A DNA stretch of 64,000 nucleotides from JAGRKR01 sp041397725 (GTDB taxonomy: Bacteria > Pseudomonadota > Alphaproteobacteria > Rhizobiales > Hyphomicrobiaceae), in NCBI GenBank assembly GCA_041397725.1, contig JAWKVZ010000007.1, positions 62,001-126,000 of the forward strand, given 5' to 3'. How positions within the stretch are numbered: position 1 is the stretch's first letter; the number at the start of each line of letters is the position of its first letter. The notes under the pieces were generated by a model. The model was given only the letters and a program-made list of their open reading frames with translations, was not told where the DNA came from and did no database searches. Made by a program: the position numbers and the translations under genes. Shown here in pieces: positions 57,458 to 64,000 of this stretch.

Positions 57458-58339
57458 TCAGCCCGCCATGCCGGTCAGGCGCAAGCGGATATAGTCGAGC
57501 TGATCGAAGTTGCCGAAGCGGACCGTCAACGCGCCGCTTTCCCCCGACCCCCGCTTGATCTCGACCTTGAGCCCGAGCGCGTCGGACAGCTCCTTCTCGA
57601 AGGCGCGCGTATCGGCATCCTTCTCGCGCACCCGCCGCGTCTCGATGCGCCCCTGCCCGGCGTCCGGCAACTGCACGAGAGCCTCGACCTCGCGAACGTT
57701 GAGCTGGCGGTCGAGGATCTGCTGCGCCAGGAGCTCCGCATCGTCGCGTCCGACCAGAGGACGCACGTGGCCAGCCGTCAGGCGCCCCTCCTGCACCATC
57801 GTCTGCACCGACGGCGGCAGCTTCAGCAGGCGCAGCGTATTGGCGAGATGGCTGCGGCTCTTGCCGATGGCGTCGGCCACGCTCTCCTGCGTATAGCCGA
57901 AGCGCTCGATGAGATCGCGGTAGCCTAGCGCCTCCTCGATGGCGTTGAGGTCGGAGCGCTGGACGTTCTCGATGATGGCGTATTCGAGTGTCTGCTGGTC
58001 CGACAGGTCACGCACGATGATCGGCACCGTGTGCATGCCCGCCTTCTGGGCCGCGCGCCAGCGCCGTTCGCCAGCGACGATCTCATAGCCGGGGCCGCCG
58101 ACCTCGGGCCGGACGATGATCGGCTGCACCAGCCCTTTGTGGCGGATCGAGCTCGCCAGCTCCTCCAGCTCGTCGTCGCGGAAATCACGGCGGGGATTGA
58201 GGGCGCCCGCCTTCACGAGCTCGATGGCAACGATCTTGTGCTCGCCGTCGGACGGCAGGCGCGCCTGCGGCTGCGCTGGCTCGCCGATCAGCGATGCCAA
58301 TCCTCGACCGAGCCGGCTCTTGTGCAATGGCGAACTCAT
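57458..58339 (-). CDS. parB: Chromosome-partitioning protein ParB
   Basis: Binds parS, spreads as a CTP-dependent clamp and drives origin segregation with ParA. 293 residues. N-terminal LGRGLASLIGE (ParA-interaction), the CTPase box segment VAGERRWRAAQKAG, the HTH region YTQESVADAIGKSRSHLANTLRLL, and a C-terminal dimerisation domain ending YIRLRLTG. Two parS sites lie 1.5 and 3.7 kb away. Confidence 0.97.
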   Translation of the reverse strand: MSSPLHKSRLGRGLASLIGEPAQPQARLPSDGEHKIVAIELVKAGALNPRRDFRDDELEELASSIRHKGLVQPIIVRPEVGGPGYEIVAGERRWRAAQKAGMHTVPIIVRDLSDQQTLEYAIIENVQRSDLNAIEEALGYRDLIERFGYTQESVADAIGKSRSHLANTLRLLKLPPSVQTMVQEGRLTAGHVRPLVGRDDAELLAQQILDRQLNVREVEALVQLPDAGQGRIETRRVREKDADTRAFEKELSDALGLKVEIKRGSGESGALTVRFGNFDQLDYIRLRLTGMAG

Positions 58340-58389
58340 GCGCGTCGTCGCTCCCTTCCCCCTAGTTCCGTCGTACGCAACCCGCGCGA

Positions 58390-59223
58390 TCAGGCCGCGC
58401 GATACTGACGCTCACGCGAGATGATCTCCTTGGCCAGCGCGATGTAGGACTGGCTCCCCGGACAATTGTGATCGTAGAGCAGCACCGGCTTGCCGTGGGA
58501 GGGTGCCTCGGCCACCCGCACATTCCGCGGGATCATGCTCTGGTAGACCTTCGAGCCGAAGAACGACCGCACGTTCGCCGCGACCTCTCGCGAGAAGGCC
58601 GTGCGGTTGTCGTGCATCGTCAGTACAACGCCCTGGATCTCCAGACGGGGGTTCAACGTACTGCGGATGCCGTCGATGGTCTCCTTGAGCTGGGAAATGC
58701 CTTCCAGCGCGAAGAACTCCGTCTGCACAGGCACCAGCACGGCGTTCGCCGCGACCATGGCGTTGAGGGTCAGGAGGTTGAGAGAGGGAGGACAATCGAT
58801 CAGGATATAGGAATACGGCTGCTCGCCGTCCTTCGCGCGCTGTCCTGCCTGCAGAGCGTTGACCGCGTCACGCAGGCGGAACATGCGGCTCGCATCGCCG
58901 CCAAGCTCGCTCTCGAGGCCGACAAGATCGGAATTGGCCGGCACGATGGACAGCAGAGGCACGGCCGTCGGCTGGCTCGCCTGTGCGAGGCCGGCCCGGC
59001 GCGTCAGCACGTCATAGATGGTGATGGCGCGGGCATCGGGCGGGATGCCGAGGCCAGTGCTGGCATTGCCTTGCGGATCCACGTCGATGATCAACACGCG
59101 CTCACCGACCGCCGCCAGAGCAGTGCCGAGATTGATGGCCGTCGTGGTCTTACCGACCCCGCCCTTCTGATTGGCGATAGAGAAGACGCGGAGTGTATTC
59201 TCCGCAGCGCTGCCACTGGTCAC
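58390..59223 (-). CDS. parA: Chromosome-partitioning ATPase ParA
   Basis: 277-residue Walker-type ATPase that positions ParB-parS complexes. Deviant Walker A KGGVGKTT at 20-27, LIIDVDPQGNAS, Walker B ILIDCPPSLN. GTG start at 59223 with GGAGG nine bases upstream, located inside the 3' end of rsmG; only four bases separate the genes. Expected in one operon with mnmG, rsmG and parB. Confidence 0.97.
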   Translation of the reverse strand: MTSGSAAENTLRVFSIANQKGGVGKTTTAINLGTALAAVGERVLIIDVDPQGNASTGLGIPPDARAITIYDVLTRRAGLAQASQPTAVPLLSIVPANSDLVGLESELGGDASRMFRLRDAVNALQAGQRAKDGEQPYSYILIDCPPSLNLLTLNAMVAANAVLVPVQTEFFALEGISQLKETIDGIRSTLNPRLEIQGVVLTMHDNRTAFSREVAANVRSFFGSKVYQSMIPRNVRVAEAPSHGKPVLLYDHNCPGSQSYIALAKEIISRERQYRAA

Positions 59224-59227
59224 GGCT

Positions 59228-59905
59228 CTAGACCTCCGGCGTTCGAGCGAGATTCCTGACGACGACGACTCGTCCTTCGGGATCGGTGCAACTCGAGCGT
59301 AGCTCCGCCTCGAAGCTCCAGACCTGGCGGGCGGCAGCCAGCTCGCCTGCCACCTCGCGGCCTTTGAGGAAGAGCCCCAAGGCACCGCCGACCAGATACG
59401 CCTGGGAAACTTCGAGGAGCCGAGGCAGCGGCGCAACCGCGCGTGCCGACACGACATCCACAGGCCCGAATCTAGCCTGAGTCGCTGGATTCTCTGCGCG
59501 CGCGTTGTGGATATCCACAGGCACACCCGTCTGGCGCGCGACCTCTCGGAGGAACGCACACTTGCGCGTGTCACTCTCCACGAGATGCACCCGGATATCG
59601 CTCCCCATCGTCAGGAGAGCCACGACAAGGCCCGGAAAGCCGGCGCCCGAGCCGATGTCGAGCCACACACGCGCCCCCTCCGGCGCCAGCGCGACGAGTT
59701 GCGCCGAATCCGCGAAGTGCCGGTGCCAGACCTCGCCGATTGTGCTCGGCGCCACCAGGTTCGTCGATTTCTGCCAGTGCACGAGGACCGAGGCATAGAC
59801 CGCCAGGCGCTCGGTTGTTTCACGTGAAACAGAAAACGCCTCGGCAAAGGCTTCGGGCCCGTCGATCTGGCGGAGAGTGGTCTGCGCCGGCTTTTCCCGG
59901 GTCAT
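59228..59905 (-). CDS. rsmG: 16S rRNA (guanine527-N7)-methyltransferase RsmG
   Basis: 225 residues. SAM-binding [11 protein letters not shown] at 82-92, [13 protein letters not shown] and the later [13 protein letters not shown]. Methylates G527 of 16S rRNA; loss gives low-level streptomycin resistance in other bacteria. ATG 59905 overlaps the mnmG stop as ATGA. Codons for about residues 25-30 also form a perfect parS site. Confidence 0.96.
   Translation of the reverse strand: MTREKPAQTTLRQIDGPEAFAEAFSVSRETTERLAVYASVLVHWQKSTNLVAPSTIGEVWHRHFADSAQLVALAPEGARVWLDIGSGAGFPGLVVALLTMGSDIRVHLVESDTRKCAFLREVARQTGVPVDIHNARAENPATQARFGPVDVVSARAVAPLPRLLEVSQAYLVGGALGLFLKGREVAGELAAARQVWSFEAELRSSCTDPEGRVVVVRNLARTPEV
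59816..59831. promoter_or_regulatory. parS site inside rsmG
   Basis: Perfect 16-bp TGTTTCACGTGAAACA, the consensus ParB-binding site, embedded in the rsmG coding sequence where it encodes part of SVSRET. About 1.5 kb from parB. Confidence 0.93.
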
Positions 59906-61773
59906 GCGCTTCGGCGACCGGGCCGGTTGCGCTTCAGGTGCGCAAGAAGGAGCGTCAGGGCCGCCGGCGTCATGCCGTCGATCCGGGCCGCCTGGGCCAG
60001 CGAGTGCGGGCGGTGCAGCTCCAGCTTCTGCCGCACCTCGTTGGAGAGACTGGGCAGGCTGCGGTAGTCGATGTCGGCGGGGATCGTGGTCGACTCGTCG
60101 CGCCGCAGGGCCTCGATCTCGGCCGCCTGCCGATCGAGATAGACGGCGTAGCGGGCGTCGACCTCGAGCTGGCGCGCGATCGGGCGCGCAATCTCCGCCA
60201 ACCGCGGCCAGATGGTCATCAGGCGCGCCATGTCGACGTCCGGATAGGACAGGAGCTCGAAGGCGGAGCGTCTTCGCCCGTCGCGGTTGATCTCCAGGCC
60301 GTAGCGGGCTGCTTCGCTCGGCGTGATGAGGCAAGCATCCAGGGCTTCCCGGCCGGACGCCAGCGCCTCGGCCTTCTGCCGATAGACCCGCGCGCGCTGC
60401 GAGCCGACGCACCCGAGCCCGATGCCAAGCGGCGTCAGGCGCTGGTCGGCGTTATCGGCCCGCAGACGCAGCCGGTATTCGGCGCGCGAGGTGAACATGC
60501 GATAGGGCTCGCTGACCCCGCGCGTCACGAGATCGTCGATCATCACGCCCAGATAGCTGTCAGCCCGTGAAACGACGACCTCGCCACCACGCCCACCAGC
60601 CGCCATCGCCGCGTTGAGCCCGGCCACCACGCCTTGCGCGCCCGCTTCCTCATAACCCGTCGTGCCGTTGATCTGCCCGGCCAGGAACAGGCCCGGCAAT
60701 AGGGTGAGCTCGAGGGTCGGGGCGAGTTGCGTCGGATCGACGTAGTCGTATTCGATGGCATAGCCGGGCCGCAGCACCTGGACCGCCTCGAGGCCGGGGA
60801 TGGTGCGGAGGAAGCTCACTTGCACCTCCTCCGGCAGGGAGGTCGATATGCCGTTGGGATAGATGACGTTGTCGGAGAGGGATTCCGGCTCCAGGAACAC
60901 CTGATGCTGCTCCCGGTCGGCAAACCGCACGACCTTGTCCTCGATCGAGGGGCAGTAGCGCGGGCCGCGACCGCTGATGTGACCGCCGTACATGGCACTG
61001 CGCGCCAGGTTCGCACGAATGATGTCGTGCGTCGCTGGCGTCGTGTTCGTGATGTGGCAGGGAACCTGCGGTGTCGTGATGGCCGCAGTCAGGGCCGAAA
61101 ACGGCTCTGGCGGATCGTCGCCCGGCTGTGGCTGCAGGCGTGTCCATGCGATCGTCGCGCCGTCGAGCCGCGGCGGCGTCCCGGTCTTGAGCCGCCCGAG
61201 CCGCAGGTCCAGCGATCTCAGCCGCCGCGACAACCCCAGCGCCGGCGGTTCGCCGACGCGCCCGGCCGGGATGCGCTGGTCGCCGACATGGATCATGCCG
61301 GCCAGGAAGGTGCCGGTGGTCAGCACCACCGCCCCGGCCATCAGGGTCTCGCCCGCCCCCGTGACAATGCCGACGATACGTCCGGAGGATACGACGAGAT
61401 CCTCCACGGCGGCCTCCACTACGGTCAGGCCATCGGTCCCGCGGATCGCTTCCTGCATCGCGGCCCGGTAGAGGCGGCGGTCGGCCTGCGCGCGCGGCCC
61501 CTGGACGGCGGGGCCCTTGGAGCGATTGAGTACGCGGAACTGAATGCCGGCAGCGTCGGCGCATCGGCCCATCAGACCGTCGAGCGCATCGATTTCGCGC
61601 ACGAGATGGCCCTTGCCGAGGCCGCCGAACGCCGGGTTGCACGACATTTCACCGACCGTGGCAAAGGCGTGCGTGACGAGGGCGACACGCGCGCCCATGC
61701 GGGCGGCGGCGGCAGCGGCCTCGCTGCCGGCATGCCCGCCACCGACGACGATGACGTCGAAACGCGCGCTCAT
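59902..61773 (-). CDS. mnmG: tRNA uridine-5-carboxymethylaminomethyl synthesis protein MnmG (GidA)
   Basis: FAD enzyme that with MnmE modifies the wobble uridine of several tRNAs. 623 residues. FAD-binding [12 protein letters not shown] at 9-20, [35 protein letters not shown], and [19 protein letters not shown] 61773 begins [13 protein letters not shown]; in-frame sequence upstream is intergenic. First gene of the mnmG-rsmG-parA-parB run. Confidence 0.97.
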   Translation of the reverse strand: MSARFDVIVVGGGHAGSEAAAAAARMGARVALVTHAFATVGEMSCNPAFGGLGKGHLVREIDALDGLMGRCADAAGIQFRVLNRSKGPAVQGPRAQADRRLYRAAMQEAIRGTDGLTVVEAAVEDLVVSSGRIVGIVTGAGETLMAGAVVLTTGTFLAGMIHVGDQRIPAGRVGEPPALGLSRRLRSLDLRLGRLKTGTPPRLDGATIAWTRLQPQPGDDPPEPFSALTAAITTPQVPCHITNTTPATHDIIRANLARSAMYGGHISGRGPRYCPSIEDKVVRFADREQHQVFLEPESLSDNVIYPNGISTSLPEEVQVSFLRTIPGLEAVQVLRPGYAIEYDYVDPTQLAPTLELTLLPGLFLAGQINGTTGYEEAGAQGVVAGLNAAMAAGGRGGEVVVSRADSYLGVMIDDLVTRGVSEPYRMFTSRAEYRLRLRADNADQRLTPLGIGLGCVGSQRARVYRQKAEALASGREALDACLITPSEAARYGLEINRDGRRRSAFELLSYPDVDMARLMTIWPRLAEIARPIARQLEVDARYAVYLDRQAAEIEALRRDESTTIPADIDYRSLPSLSNEVRQKLELHRPHSLAQAARIDGMTPAALTLLLAHLKRNRPGRRSA

Positions 61774-62089
61774 ATCTCGAGTGTAGCCTTCCTGTCCGCG
61801 TCCGGGTGCCGATGCCTGGGGCCGGAGGCGTGCTGCCACCCCCCGCCGCGCCCCGCAATACCGACGGCTCGCCTTCTTTATCCGATGCCGTGAGACCAGG
61901 TCAAAGGGCGGCGCTCCCCGCTGATACCCTGAGGATCGAGGCGACATGGCAAAATGAGTGCCGAATGCAAATCCTGTCGCCCGTCAACTTCGAAACCTCG
62001 AAAAAATGCCGCATTTGTTTCACGTGAAACAGTTCACGGGCCGAATTTCAAAAATTACCTCGCAACACATCAAACAAATACGGTCCAGG
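61774..62089. other. Intergenic region between mnmE and mnmG
   Basis: 316 bp without a coding sequence. It contains a parS site (62016-62031) and a locally AT-rich patch (about 61950-62100), presumably the mnmG promoter region. No strong terminator hairpin is visible after mnmE. Confidence 0.5.
62016..62031. promoter_or_regulatory. Intergenic parS site
   Basis: Perfect TGTTTCACGTGAAACA upstream of mnmG, identical over 16 bp to the site inside rsmG and 2.2 kb from it. Confidence 0.95.
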
Positions 62090-63445
62090 CTACTTGCCAA
62101 TGCAGAAGGAAGAAAAGATCTGGTCCAGAATGTCCTCGGGGTCGATGCGACCGGTCAGGCGGCCGAGCTCGGCAGCGGCGGCTCTCAGGTCCTCCGCCCG
62201 CAGCTCCAGATCGTCGGCCGATCCCGCGAGATAGCGCTCGAGGTGGCCGAGGACGGCGGTGAGGGCCGCGCGATGGCGGGGGCGCGTCAAACGCGCCTCA
62301 TCCTCGAGCCCGATCGCCTCCCGTGCCAGGGAGGTCAGGTGCGCGAGCACGTCGTCCAGACCGGTTCCGTCATGCACGGAGATGGCTAAGTCACAGCCAC
62401 AGGCCGCGACGTTCAGCGGCGCGCGCACGAGATCGGTCTTGTTCAGCAGCTTCAGGCAGCGCGCGCGCCCGGCACGAATGGCATCCGGCACGGTCGGCTC
62501 GGGTGCGGCGGCATCGACCAGCCAGAGCACGAGGTCGGCGGCGCTGGCGCGCGCCAGCGCCCGGCGGATGCCCTCCTGCTCGACACGGCTCGCGGTATCG
62601 CGGACGCCGGCCGTATCCGTGACGATCACCGGCAACCCCGCCAGGTCCAGGCGCACCTCGATCAGGTCGCGGGTCGTCCCGGCCTCCTCGGACACGATGA
62701 CGACGTCCCGCTGGGCGAGCCAGTTGAGCAGGCTGGACTTGCCGGCATTGGGCGCCCCTGCCAGCACCACCCGGAAGCCTTCGCGCAGGATTTCCCCGCC
62801 CCTGCCGGTCGCAAGCGCCGCACCGATGTCCCGGCGCAAGGCCTCGATGGCCGGCCGCACGGATCGGGCGACGGTCGCAGGCACATCACCCTCGTCCGTG
62901 AAATCGATGGCCGCCTCGACGGCCGCCCCCGCCTCGATGAGCCGTGCGCGCCATGCCTCGAGTGTCGTCGCAAGCCTGCCAGAGGCCTGCGCCAGGGCCT
63001 GCCGGCGTTGAGCAGCCGTATCGGCCTCGATCAGATCCGCCAGCGCCTCGGCGGCCGTCAGATCGAGCTGCCCGTTGACGAAGGCGCGGCGCGTGAACTC
63101 CCCCGCCTCGGCCGGTCGCAAGCCCGGCGTGGCGGCAAGCGCATCGAGCAGTCCATCGAGGATCGCCCGCCCTCCATGCACGTGCAACTCACCGACATCC
63201 TCGCCGGTGAAGCTCGCTGGCGCGGGAAACCACAGGACCAAGCCGCGGTCGAGGGGCTCGCCGCTGCGGGGATCGCTGATCAGTCGTAAGCTCGCATGCC
63301 GAGGCGGCGGCAGGGGGCCGGTCAACCGGGTCAGGGCTTCGCGCGTGCGCGGTCCGCTCAGGCGGACGACGGCCACGCCGGCACGACCGGCGCCGCTCGA
63401 TACGGCGAAGATCGTCGAAGCCCCGTGATCCGCTGTCGTCAGCAT
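62090..63445 (-). CDS. mnmE: tRNA modification GTPase MnmE (TrmE)
   Basis: Partner of MnmG. 451 residues: N-terminal tetrahydrofolate-binding domain (TIFAVSSGAGRAGVAVVRLSG), helical domain, and inserted G domain with G1 GAPNAGKS (230-237), G3 DTAG (277-280) and G4 NKTD. Ends in the catalytic FCIGK motif (Cys449). 34 bases separate it from rho upstream in transcription order. Confidence 0.97.
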   Translation of the reverse strand: MLTTADHGASTIFAVSSGAGRAGVAVVRLSGPRTREALTRLTGPLPPPRHASLRLISDPRSGEPLDRGLVLWFPAPASFTGEDVGELHVHGGRAILDGLLDALAATPGLRPAEAGEFTRRAFVNGQLDLTAAEALADLIEADTAAQRRQALAQASGRLATTLEAWRARLIEAGAAVEAAIDFTDEGDVPATVARSVRPAIEALRRDIGAALATGRGGEILREGFRVVLAGAPNAGKSSLLNWLAQRDVVIVSEEAGTTRDLIEVRLDLAGLPVIVTDTAGVRDTASRVEQEGIRRALARASAADLVLWLVDAAAPEPTVPDAIRAGRARCLKLLNKTDLVRAPLNVAACGCDLAISVHDGTGLDDVLAHLTSLAREAIGLEDEARLTRPRHRAALTAVLGHLERYLAGSADDLELRAEDLRAAAAELGRLTGRIDPEDILDQIFSSFCIGK

Positions 63446-63479
63446 GGGCCGATTGACGTTGCCGGCCGGCGTACGCCCC

Positions 63480-64000
63480 TCAGGTATTCATGGAGGAGAA
63501 GAACTCGCCGTTGCTCTTGGTCTGGCGCAGCTTGTCGACGAGGAACTCGATCGCATCCATCGTGCCCATGGGGTTGAGGATGCGGCGGAGCACGTACATC
63601 TTCTTGAGCTGATCCTTGGGAACCAGGAGCTCTTCCTTGCGGGTGCCGGACTTGGCGATGTCGATGGCCGGGAAGACCCGCTTGTCCGAGACCTTGCGAT
63701 CGAGCACGACCTCGCAGTTGCCGGTGCCCTTGAACTCCTCGAAGATCACCTCGTCCATGCGGCTGCCGGTGTCGATCAGCGCGGTCGCGATGATGGTCAG
63801 CGAGCCGCCCTCCTCGATGTTGCGGGCCGCTCCGAAGAAGCGCTTCGGGCGCTGGAGCGCATTCGAGTCGACGCCGCCCGTCAGCACCTTGCCGGAAGAC
63901 GGCACCACGGTGTTGTAGGCGCGGCCGAGACGCGTGATCGAATCCAGGAGGATGACGACGTCGCGCTTGTGCTCGACGAGGCGCTTGGCCTTCTCGATGA
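63480..64000 (-). CDS. rho: Transcription termination factor Rho, C-terminal part only
   Basis: The last 173 residues of the hexameric RNA helicase Rho; the start lies beyond base 64000. Visible are [11 protein letters not shown], the Q/R-loop region [59 protein letters not shown] read in parts, and the C-terminal [19 protein letters not shown]. Adjacent to mnmE as usual in Alphaproteobacteria. Confidence 0.97.
   Translation of the reverse strand, partial: IEKAKRLVEHKRDVVILLDSITRLGRAYNTVVPSSGKVLTGGVDSNALQRPKRFFGAARNIEEGGSLTIIATALIDTGSRMDEVIFEEFKGTGNCEVVLDRKVSDKRVFPAIDIAKSGTRKEELLVPKDQLKKMYVLRRILNPMGTMDAIEFLVDKLRQTKSNGEFFSSMNT

Overview
This 64-kb window is a high-GC chromosomal segment from an alphaproteobacterium, most likely a member of the Hyphomicrobiales (Rhizobiales). 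The clearest evidence is the block rho - mnmE - mnmG - rsmG - parA - parB at the right end, with two perfect 16-bp parS sites. Other alphaproteobacterial markers are acnA beside ccmAB and a DUF1223 gene, the small families DUF2794, DUF2244 and DUF2865, and fsa next to priA. In this class the rho/parAB neighbourhood usually lies near the replication origin, so the right edge is probably close to oriC (inference). I found no tRNA, rRNA, CRISPR array, insertion sequence or prophage.

Layout. 1-4906: truncated xerC, a 1,035-residue coiled-coil protein with a C-terminal PilZ domain, and fsa. 5001-8942: priA and an orphan ThDP-dependent enzyme. 8960-10348: a permuted papain-like hydrolase. 10533-12549: a hipBA toxin-antitoxin operon preceded by five 16-bp palindromes whose starts are exactly 50 bp apart. 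12550-17342: leuC with a structured leader, a LysR regulator, trxB and an alpha/beta hydrolase. 17586-23577: a MarR regulator, ccmBA, acnA and DUF1223. 23629-28124: htpG, a 710-bp gene-free stretch with two related palindromic elements, DUF2794, a GNAT acetyltransferase and a Bax-inhibitor-1 family protein. 28410-33581: an FtsX-type exporter with its ATPase, divergent from a TesA-like esterase, then thpR and a pterin dehydratase. 33629-39666: two DUF2865 envelope proteins with identical cysteine spacing, an SDR, a threonine aldolase, a small secreted protein and a lipoprotein.

39886-53793 is a catabolic block centred on acyl-CoA chemistry: an operon of enoyl-CoA hydratase, HMG-CoA-lyase-like enzyme and acyl-CoA dehydrogenase, followed by a quinone oxidoreductase, a CoA hydrolase/transferase, a secreted sulfurtransferase, an acyl-CoA synthetase, an M20 amidase, an alpha/beta hydrolase translationally coupled to a second crotonase, an SDR and a CaiB-type CoA-transferase, with secB in between. 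The genes suggest activation, oxidation and C-C cleavage of a branched or amide-containing acid, but the substrate cannot be read from sequence. 54031-57440 holds a small helical protein, leuD (about 41 kb from leuC), an Ada-like repair protein, DUF2244 and nth. 57458-64000 is the chromosome-segregation and tRNA-modification block.

The strongest unexplained signals are the 50-bp-periodic operator array upstream of hipBA and the paired palindromic elements at 25687-26045, whose arms differ by compensatory changes. Secondary ones are the leuC leader, the repeat-rich PilZ coiled-coil protein and the duplicated DUF2865 genes.
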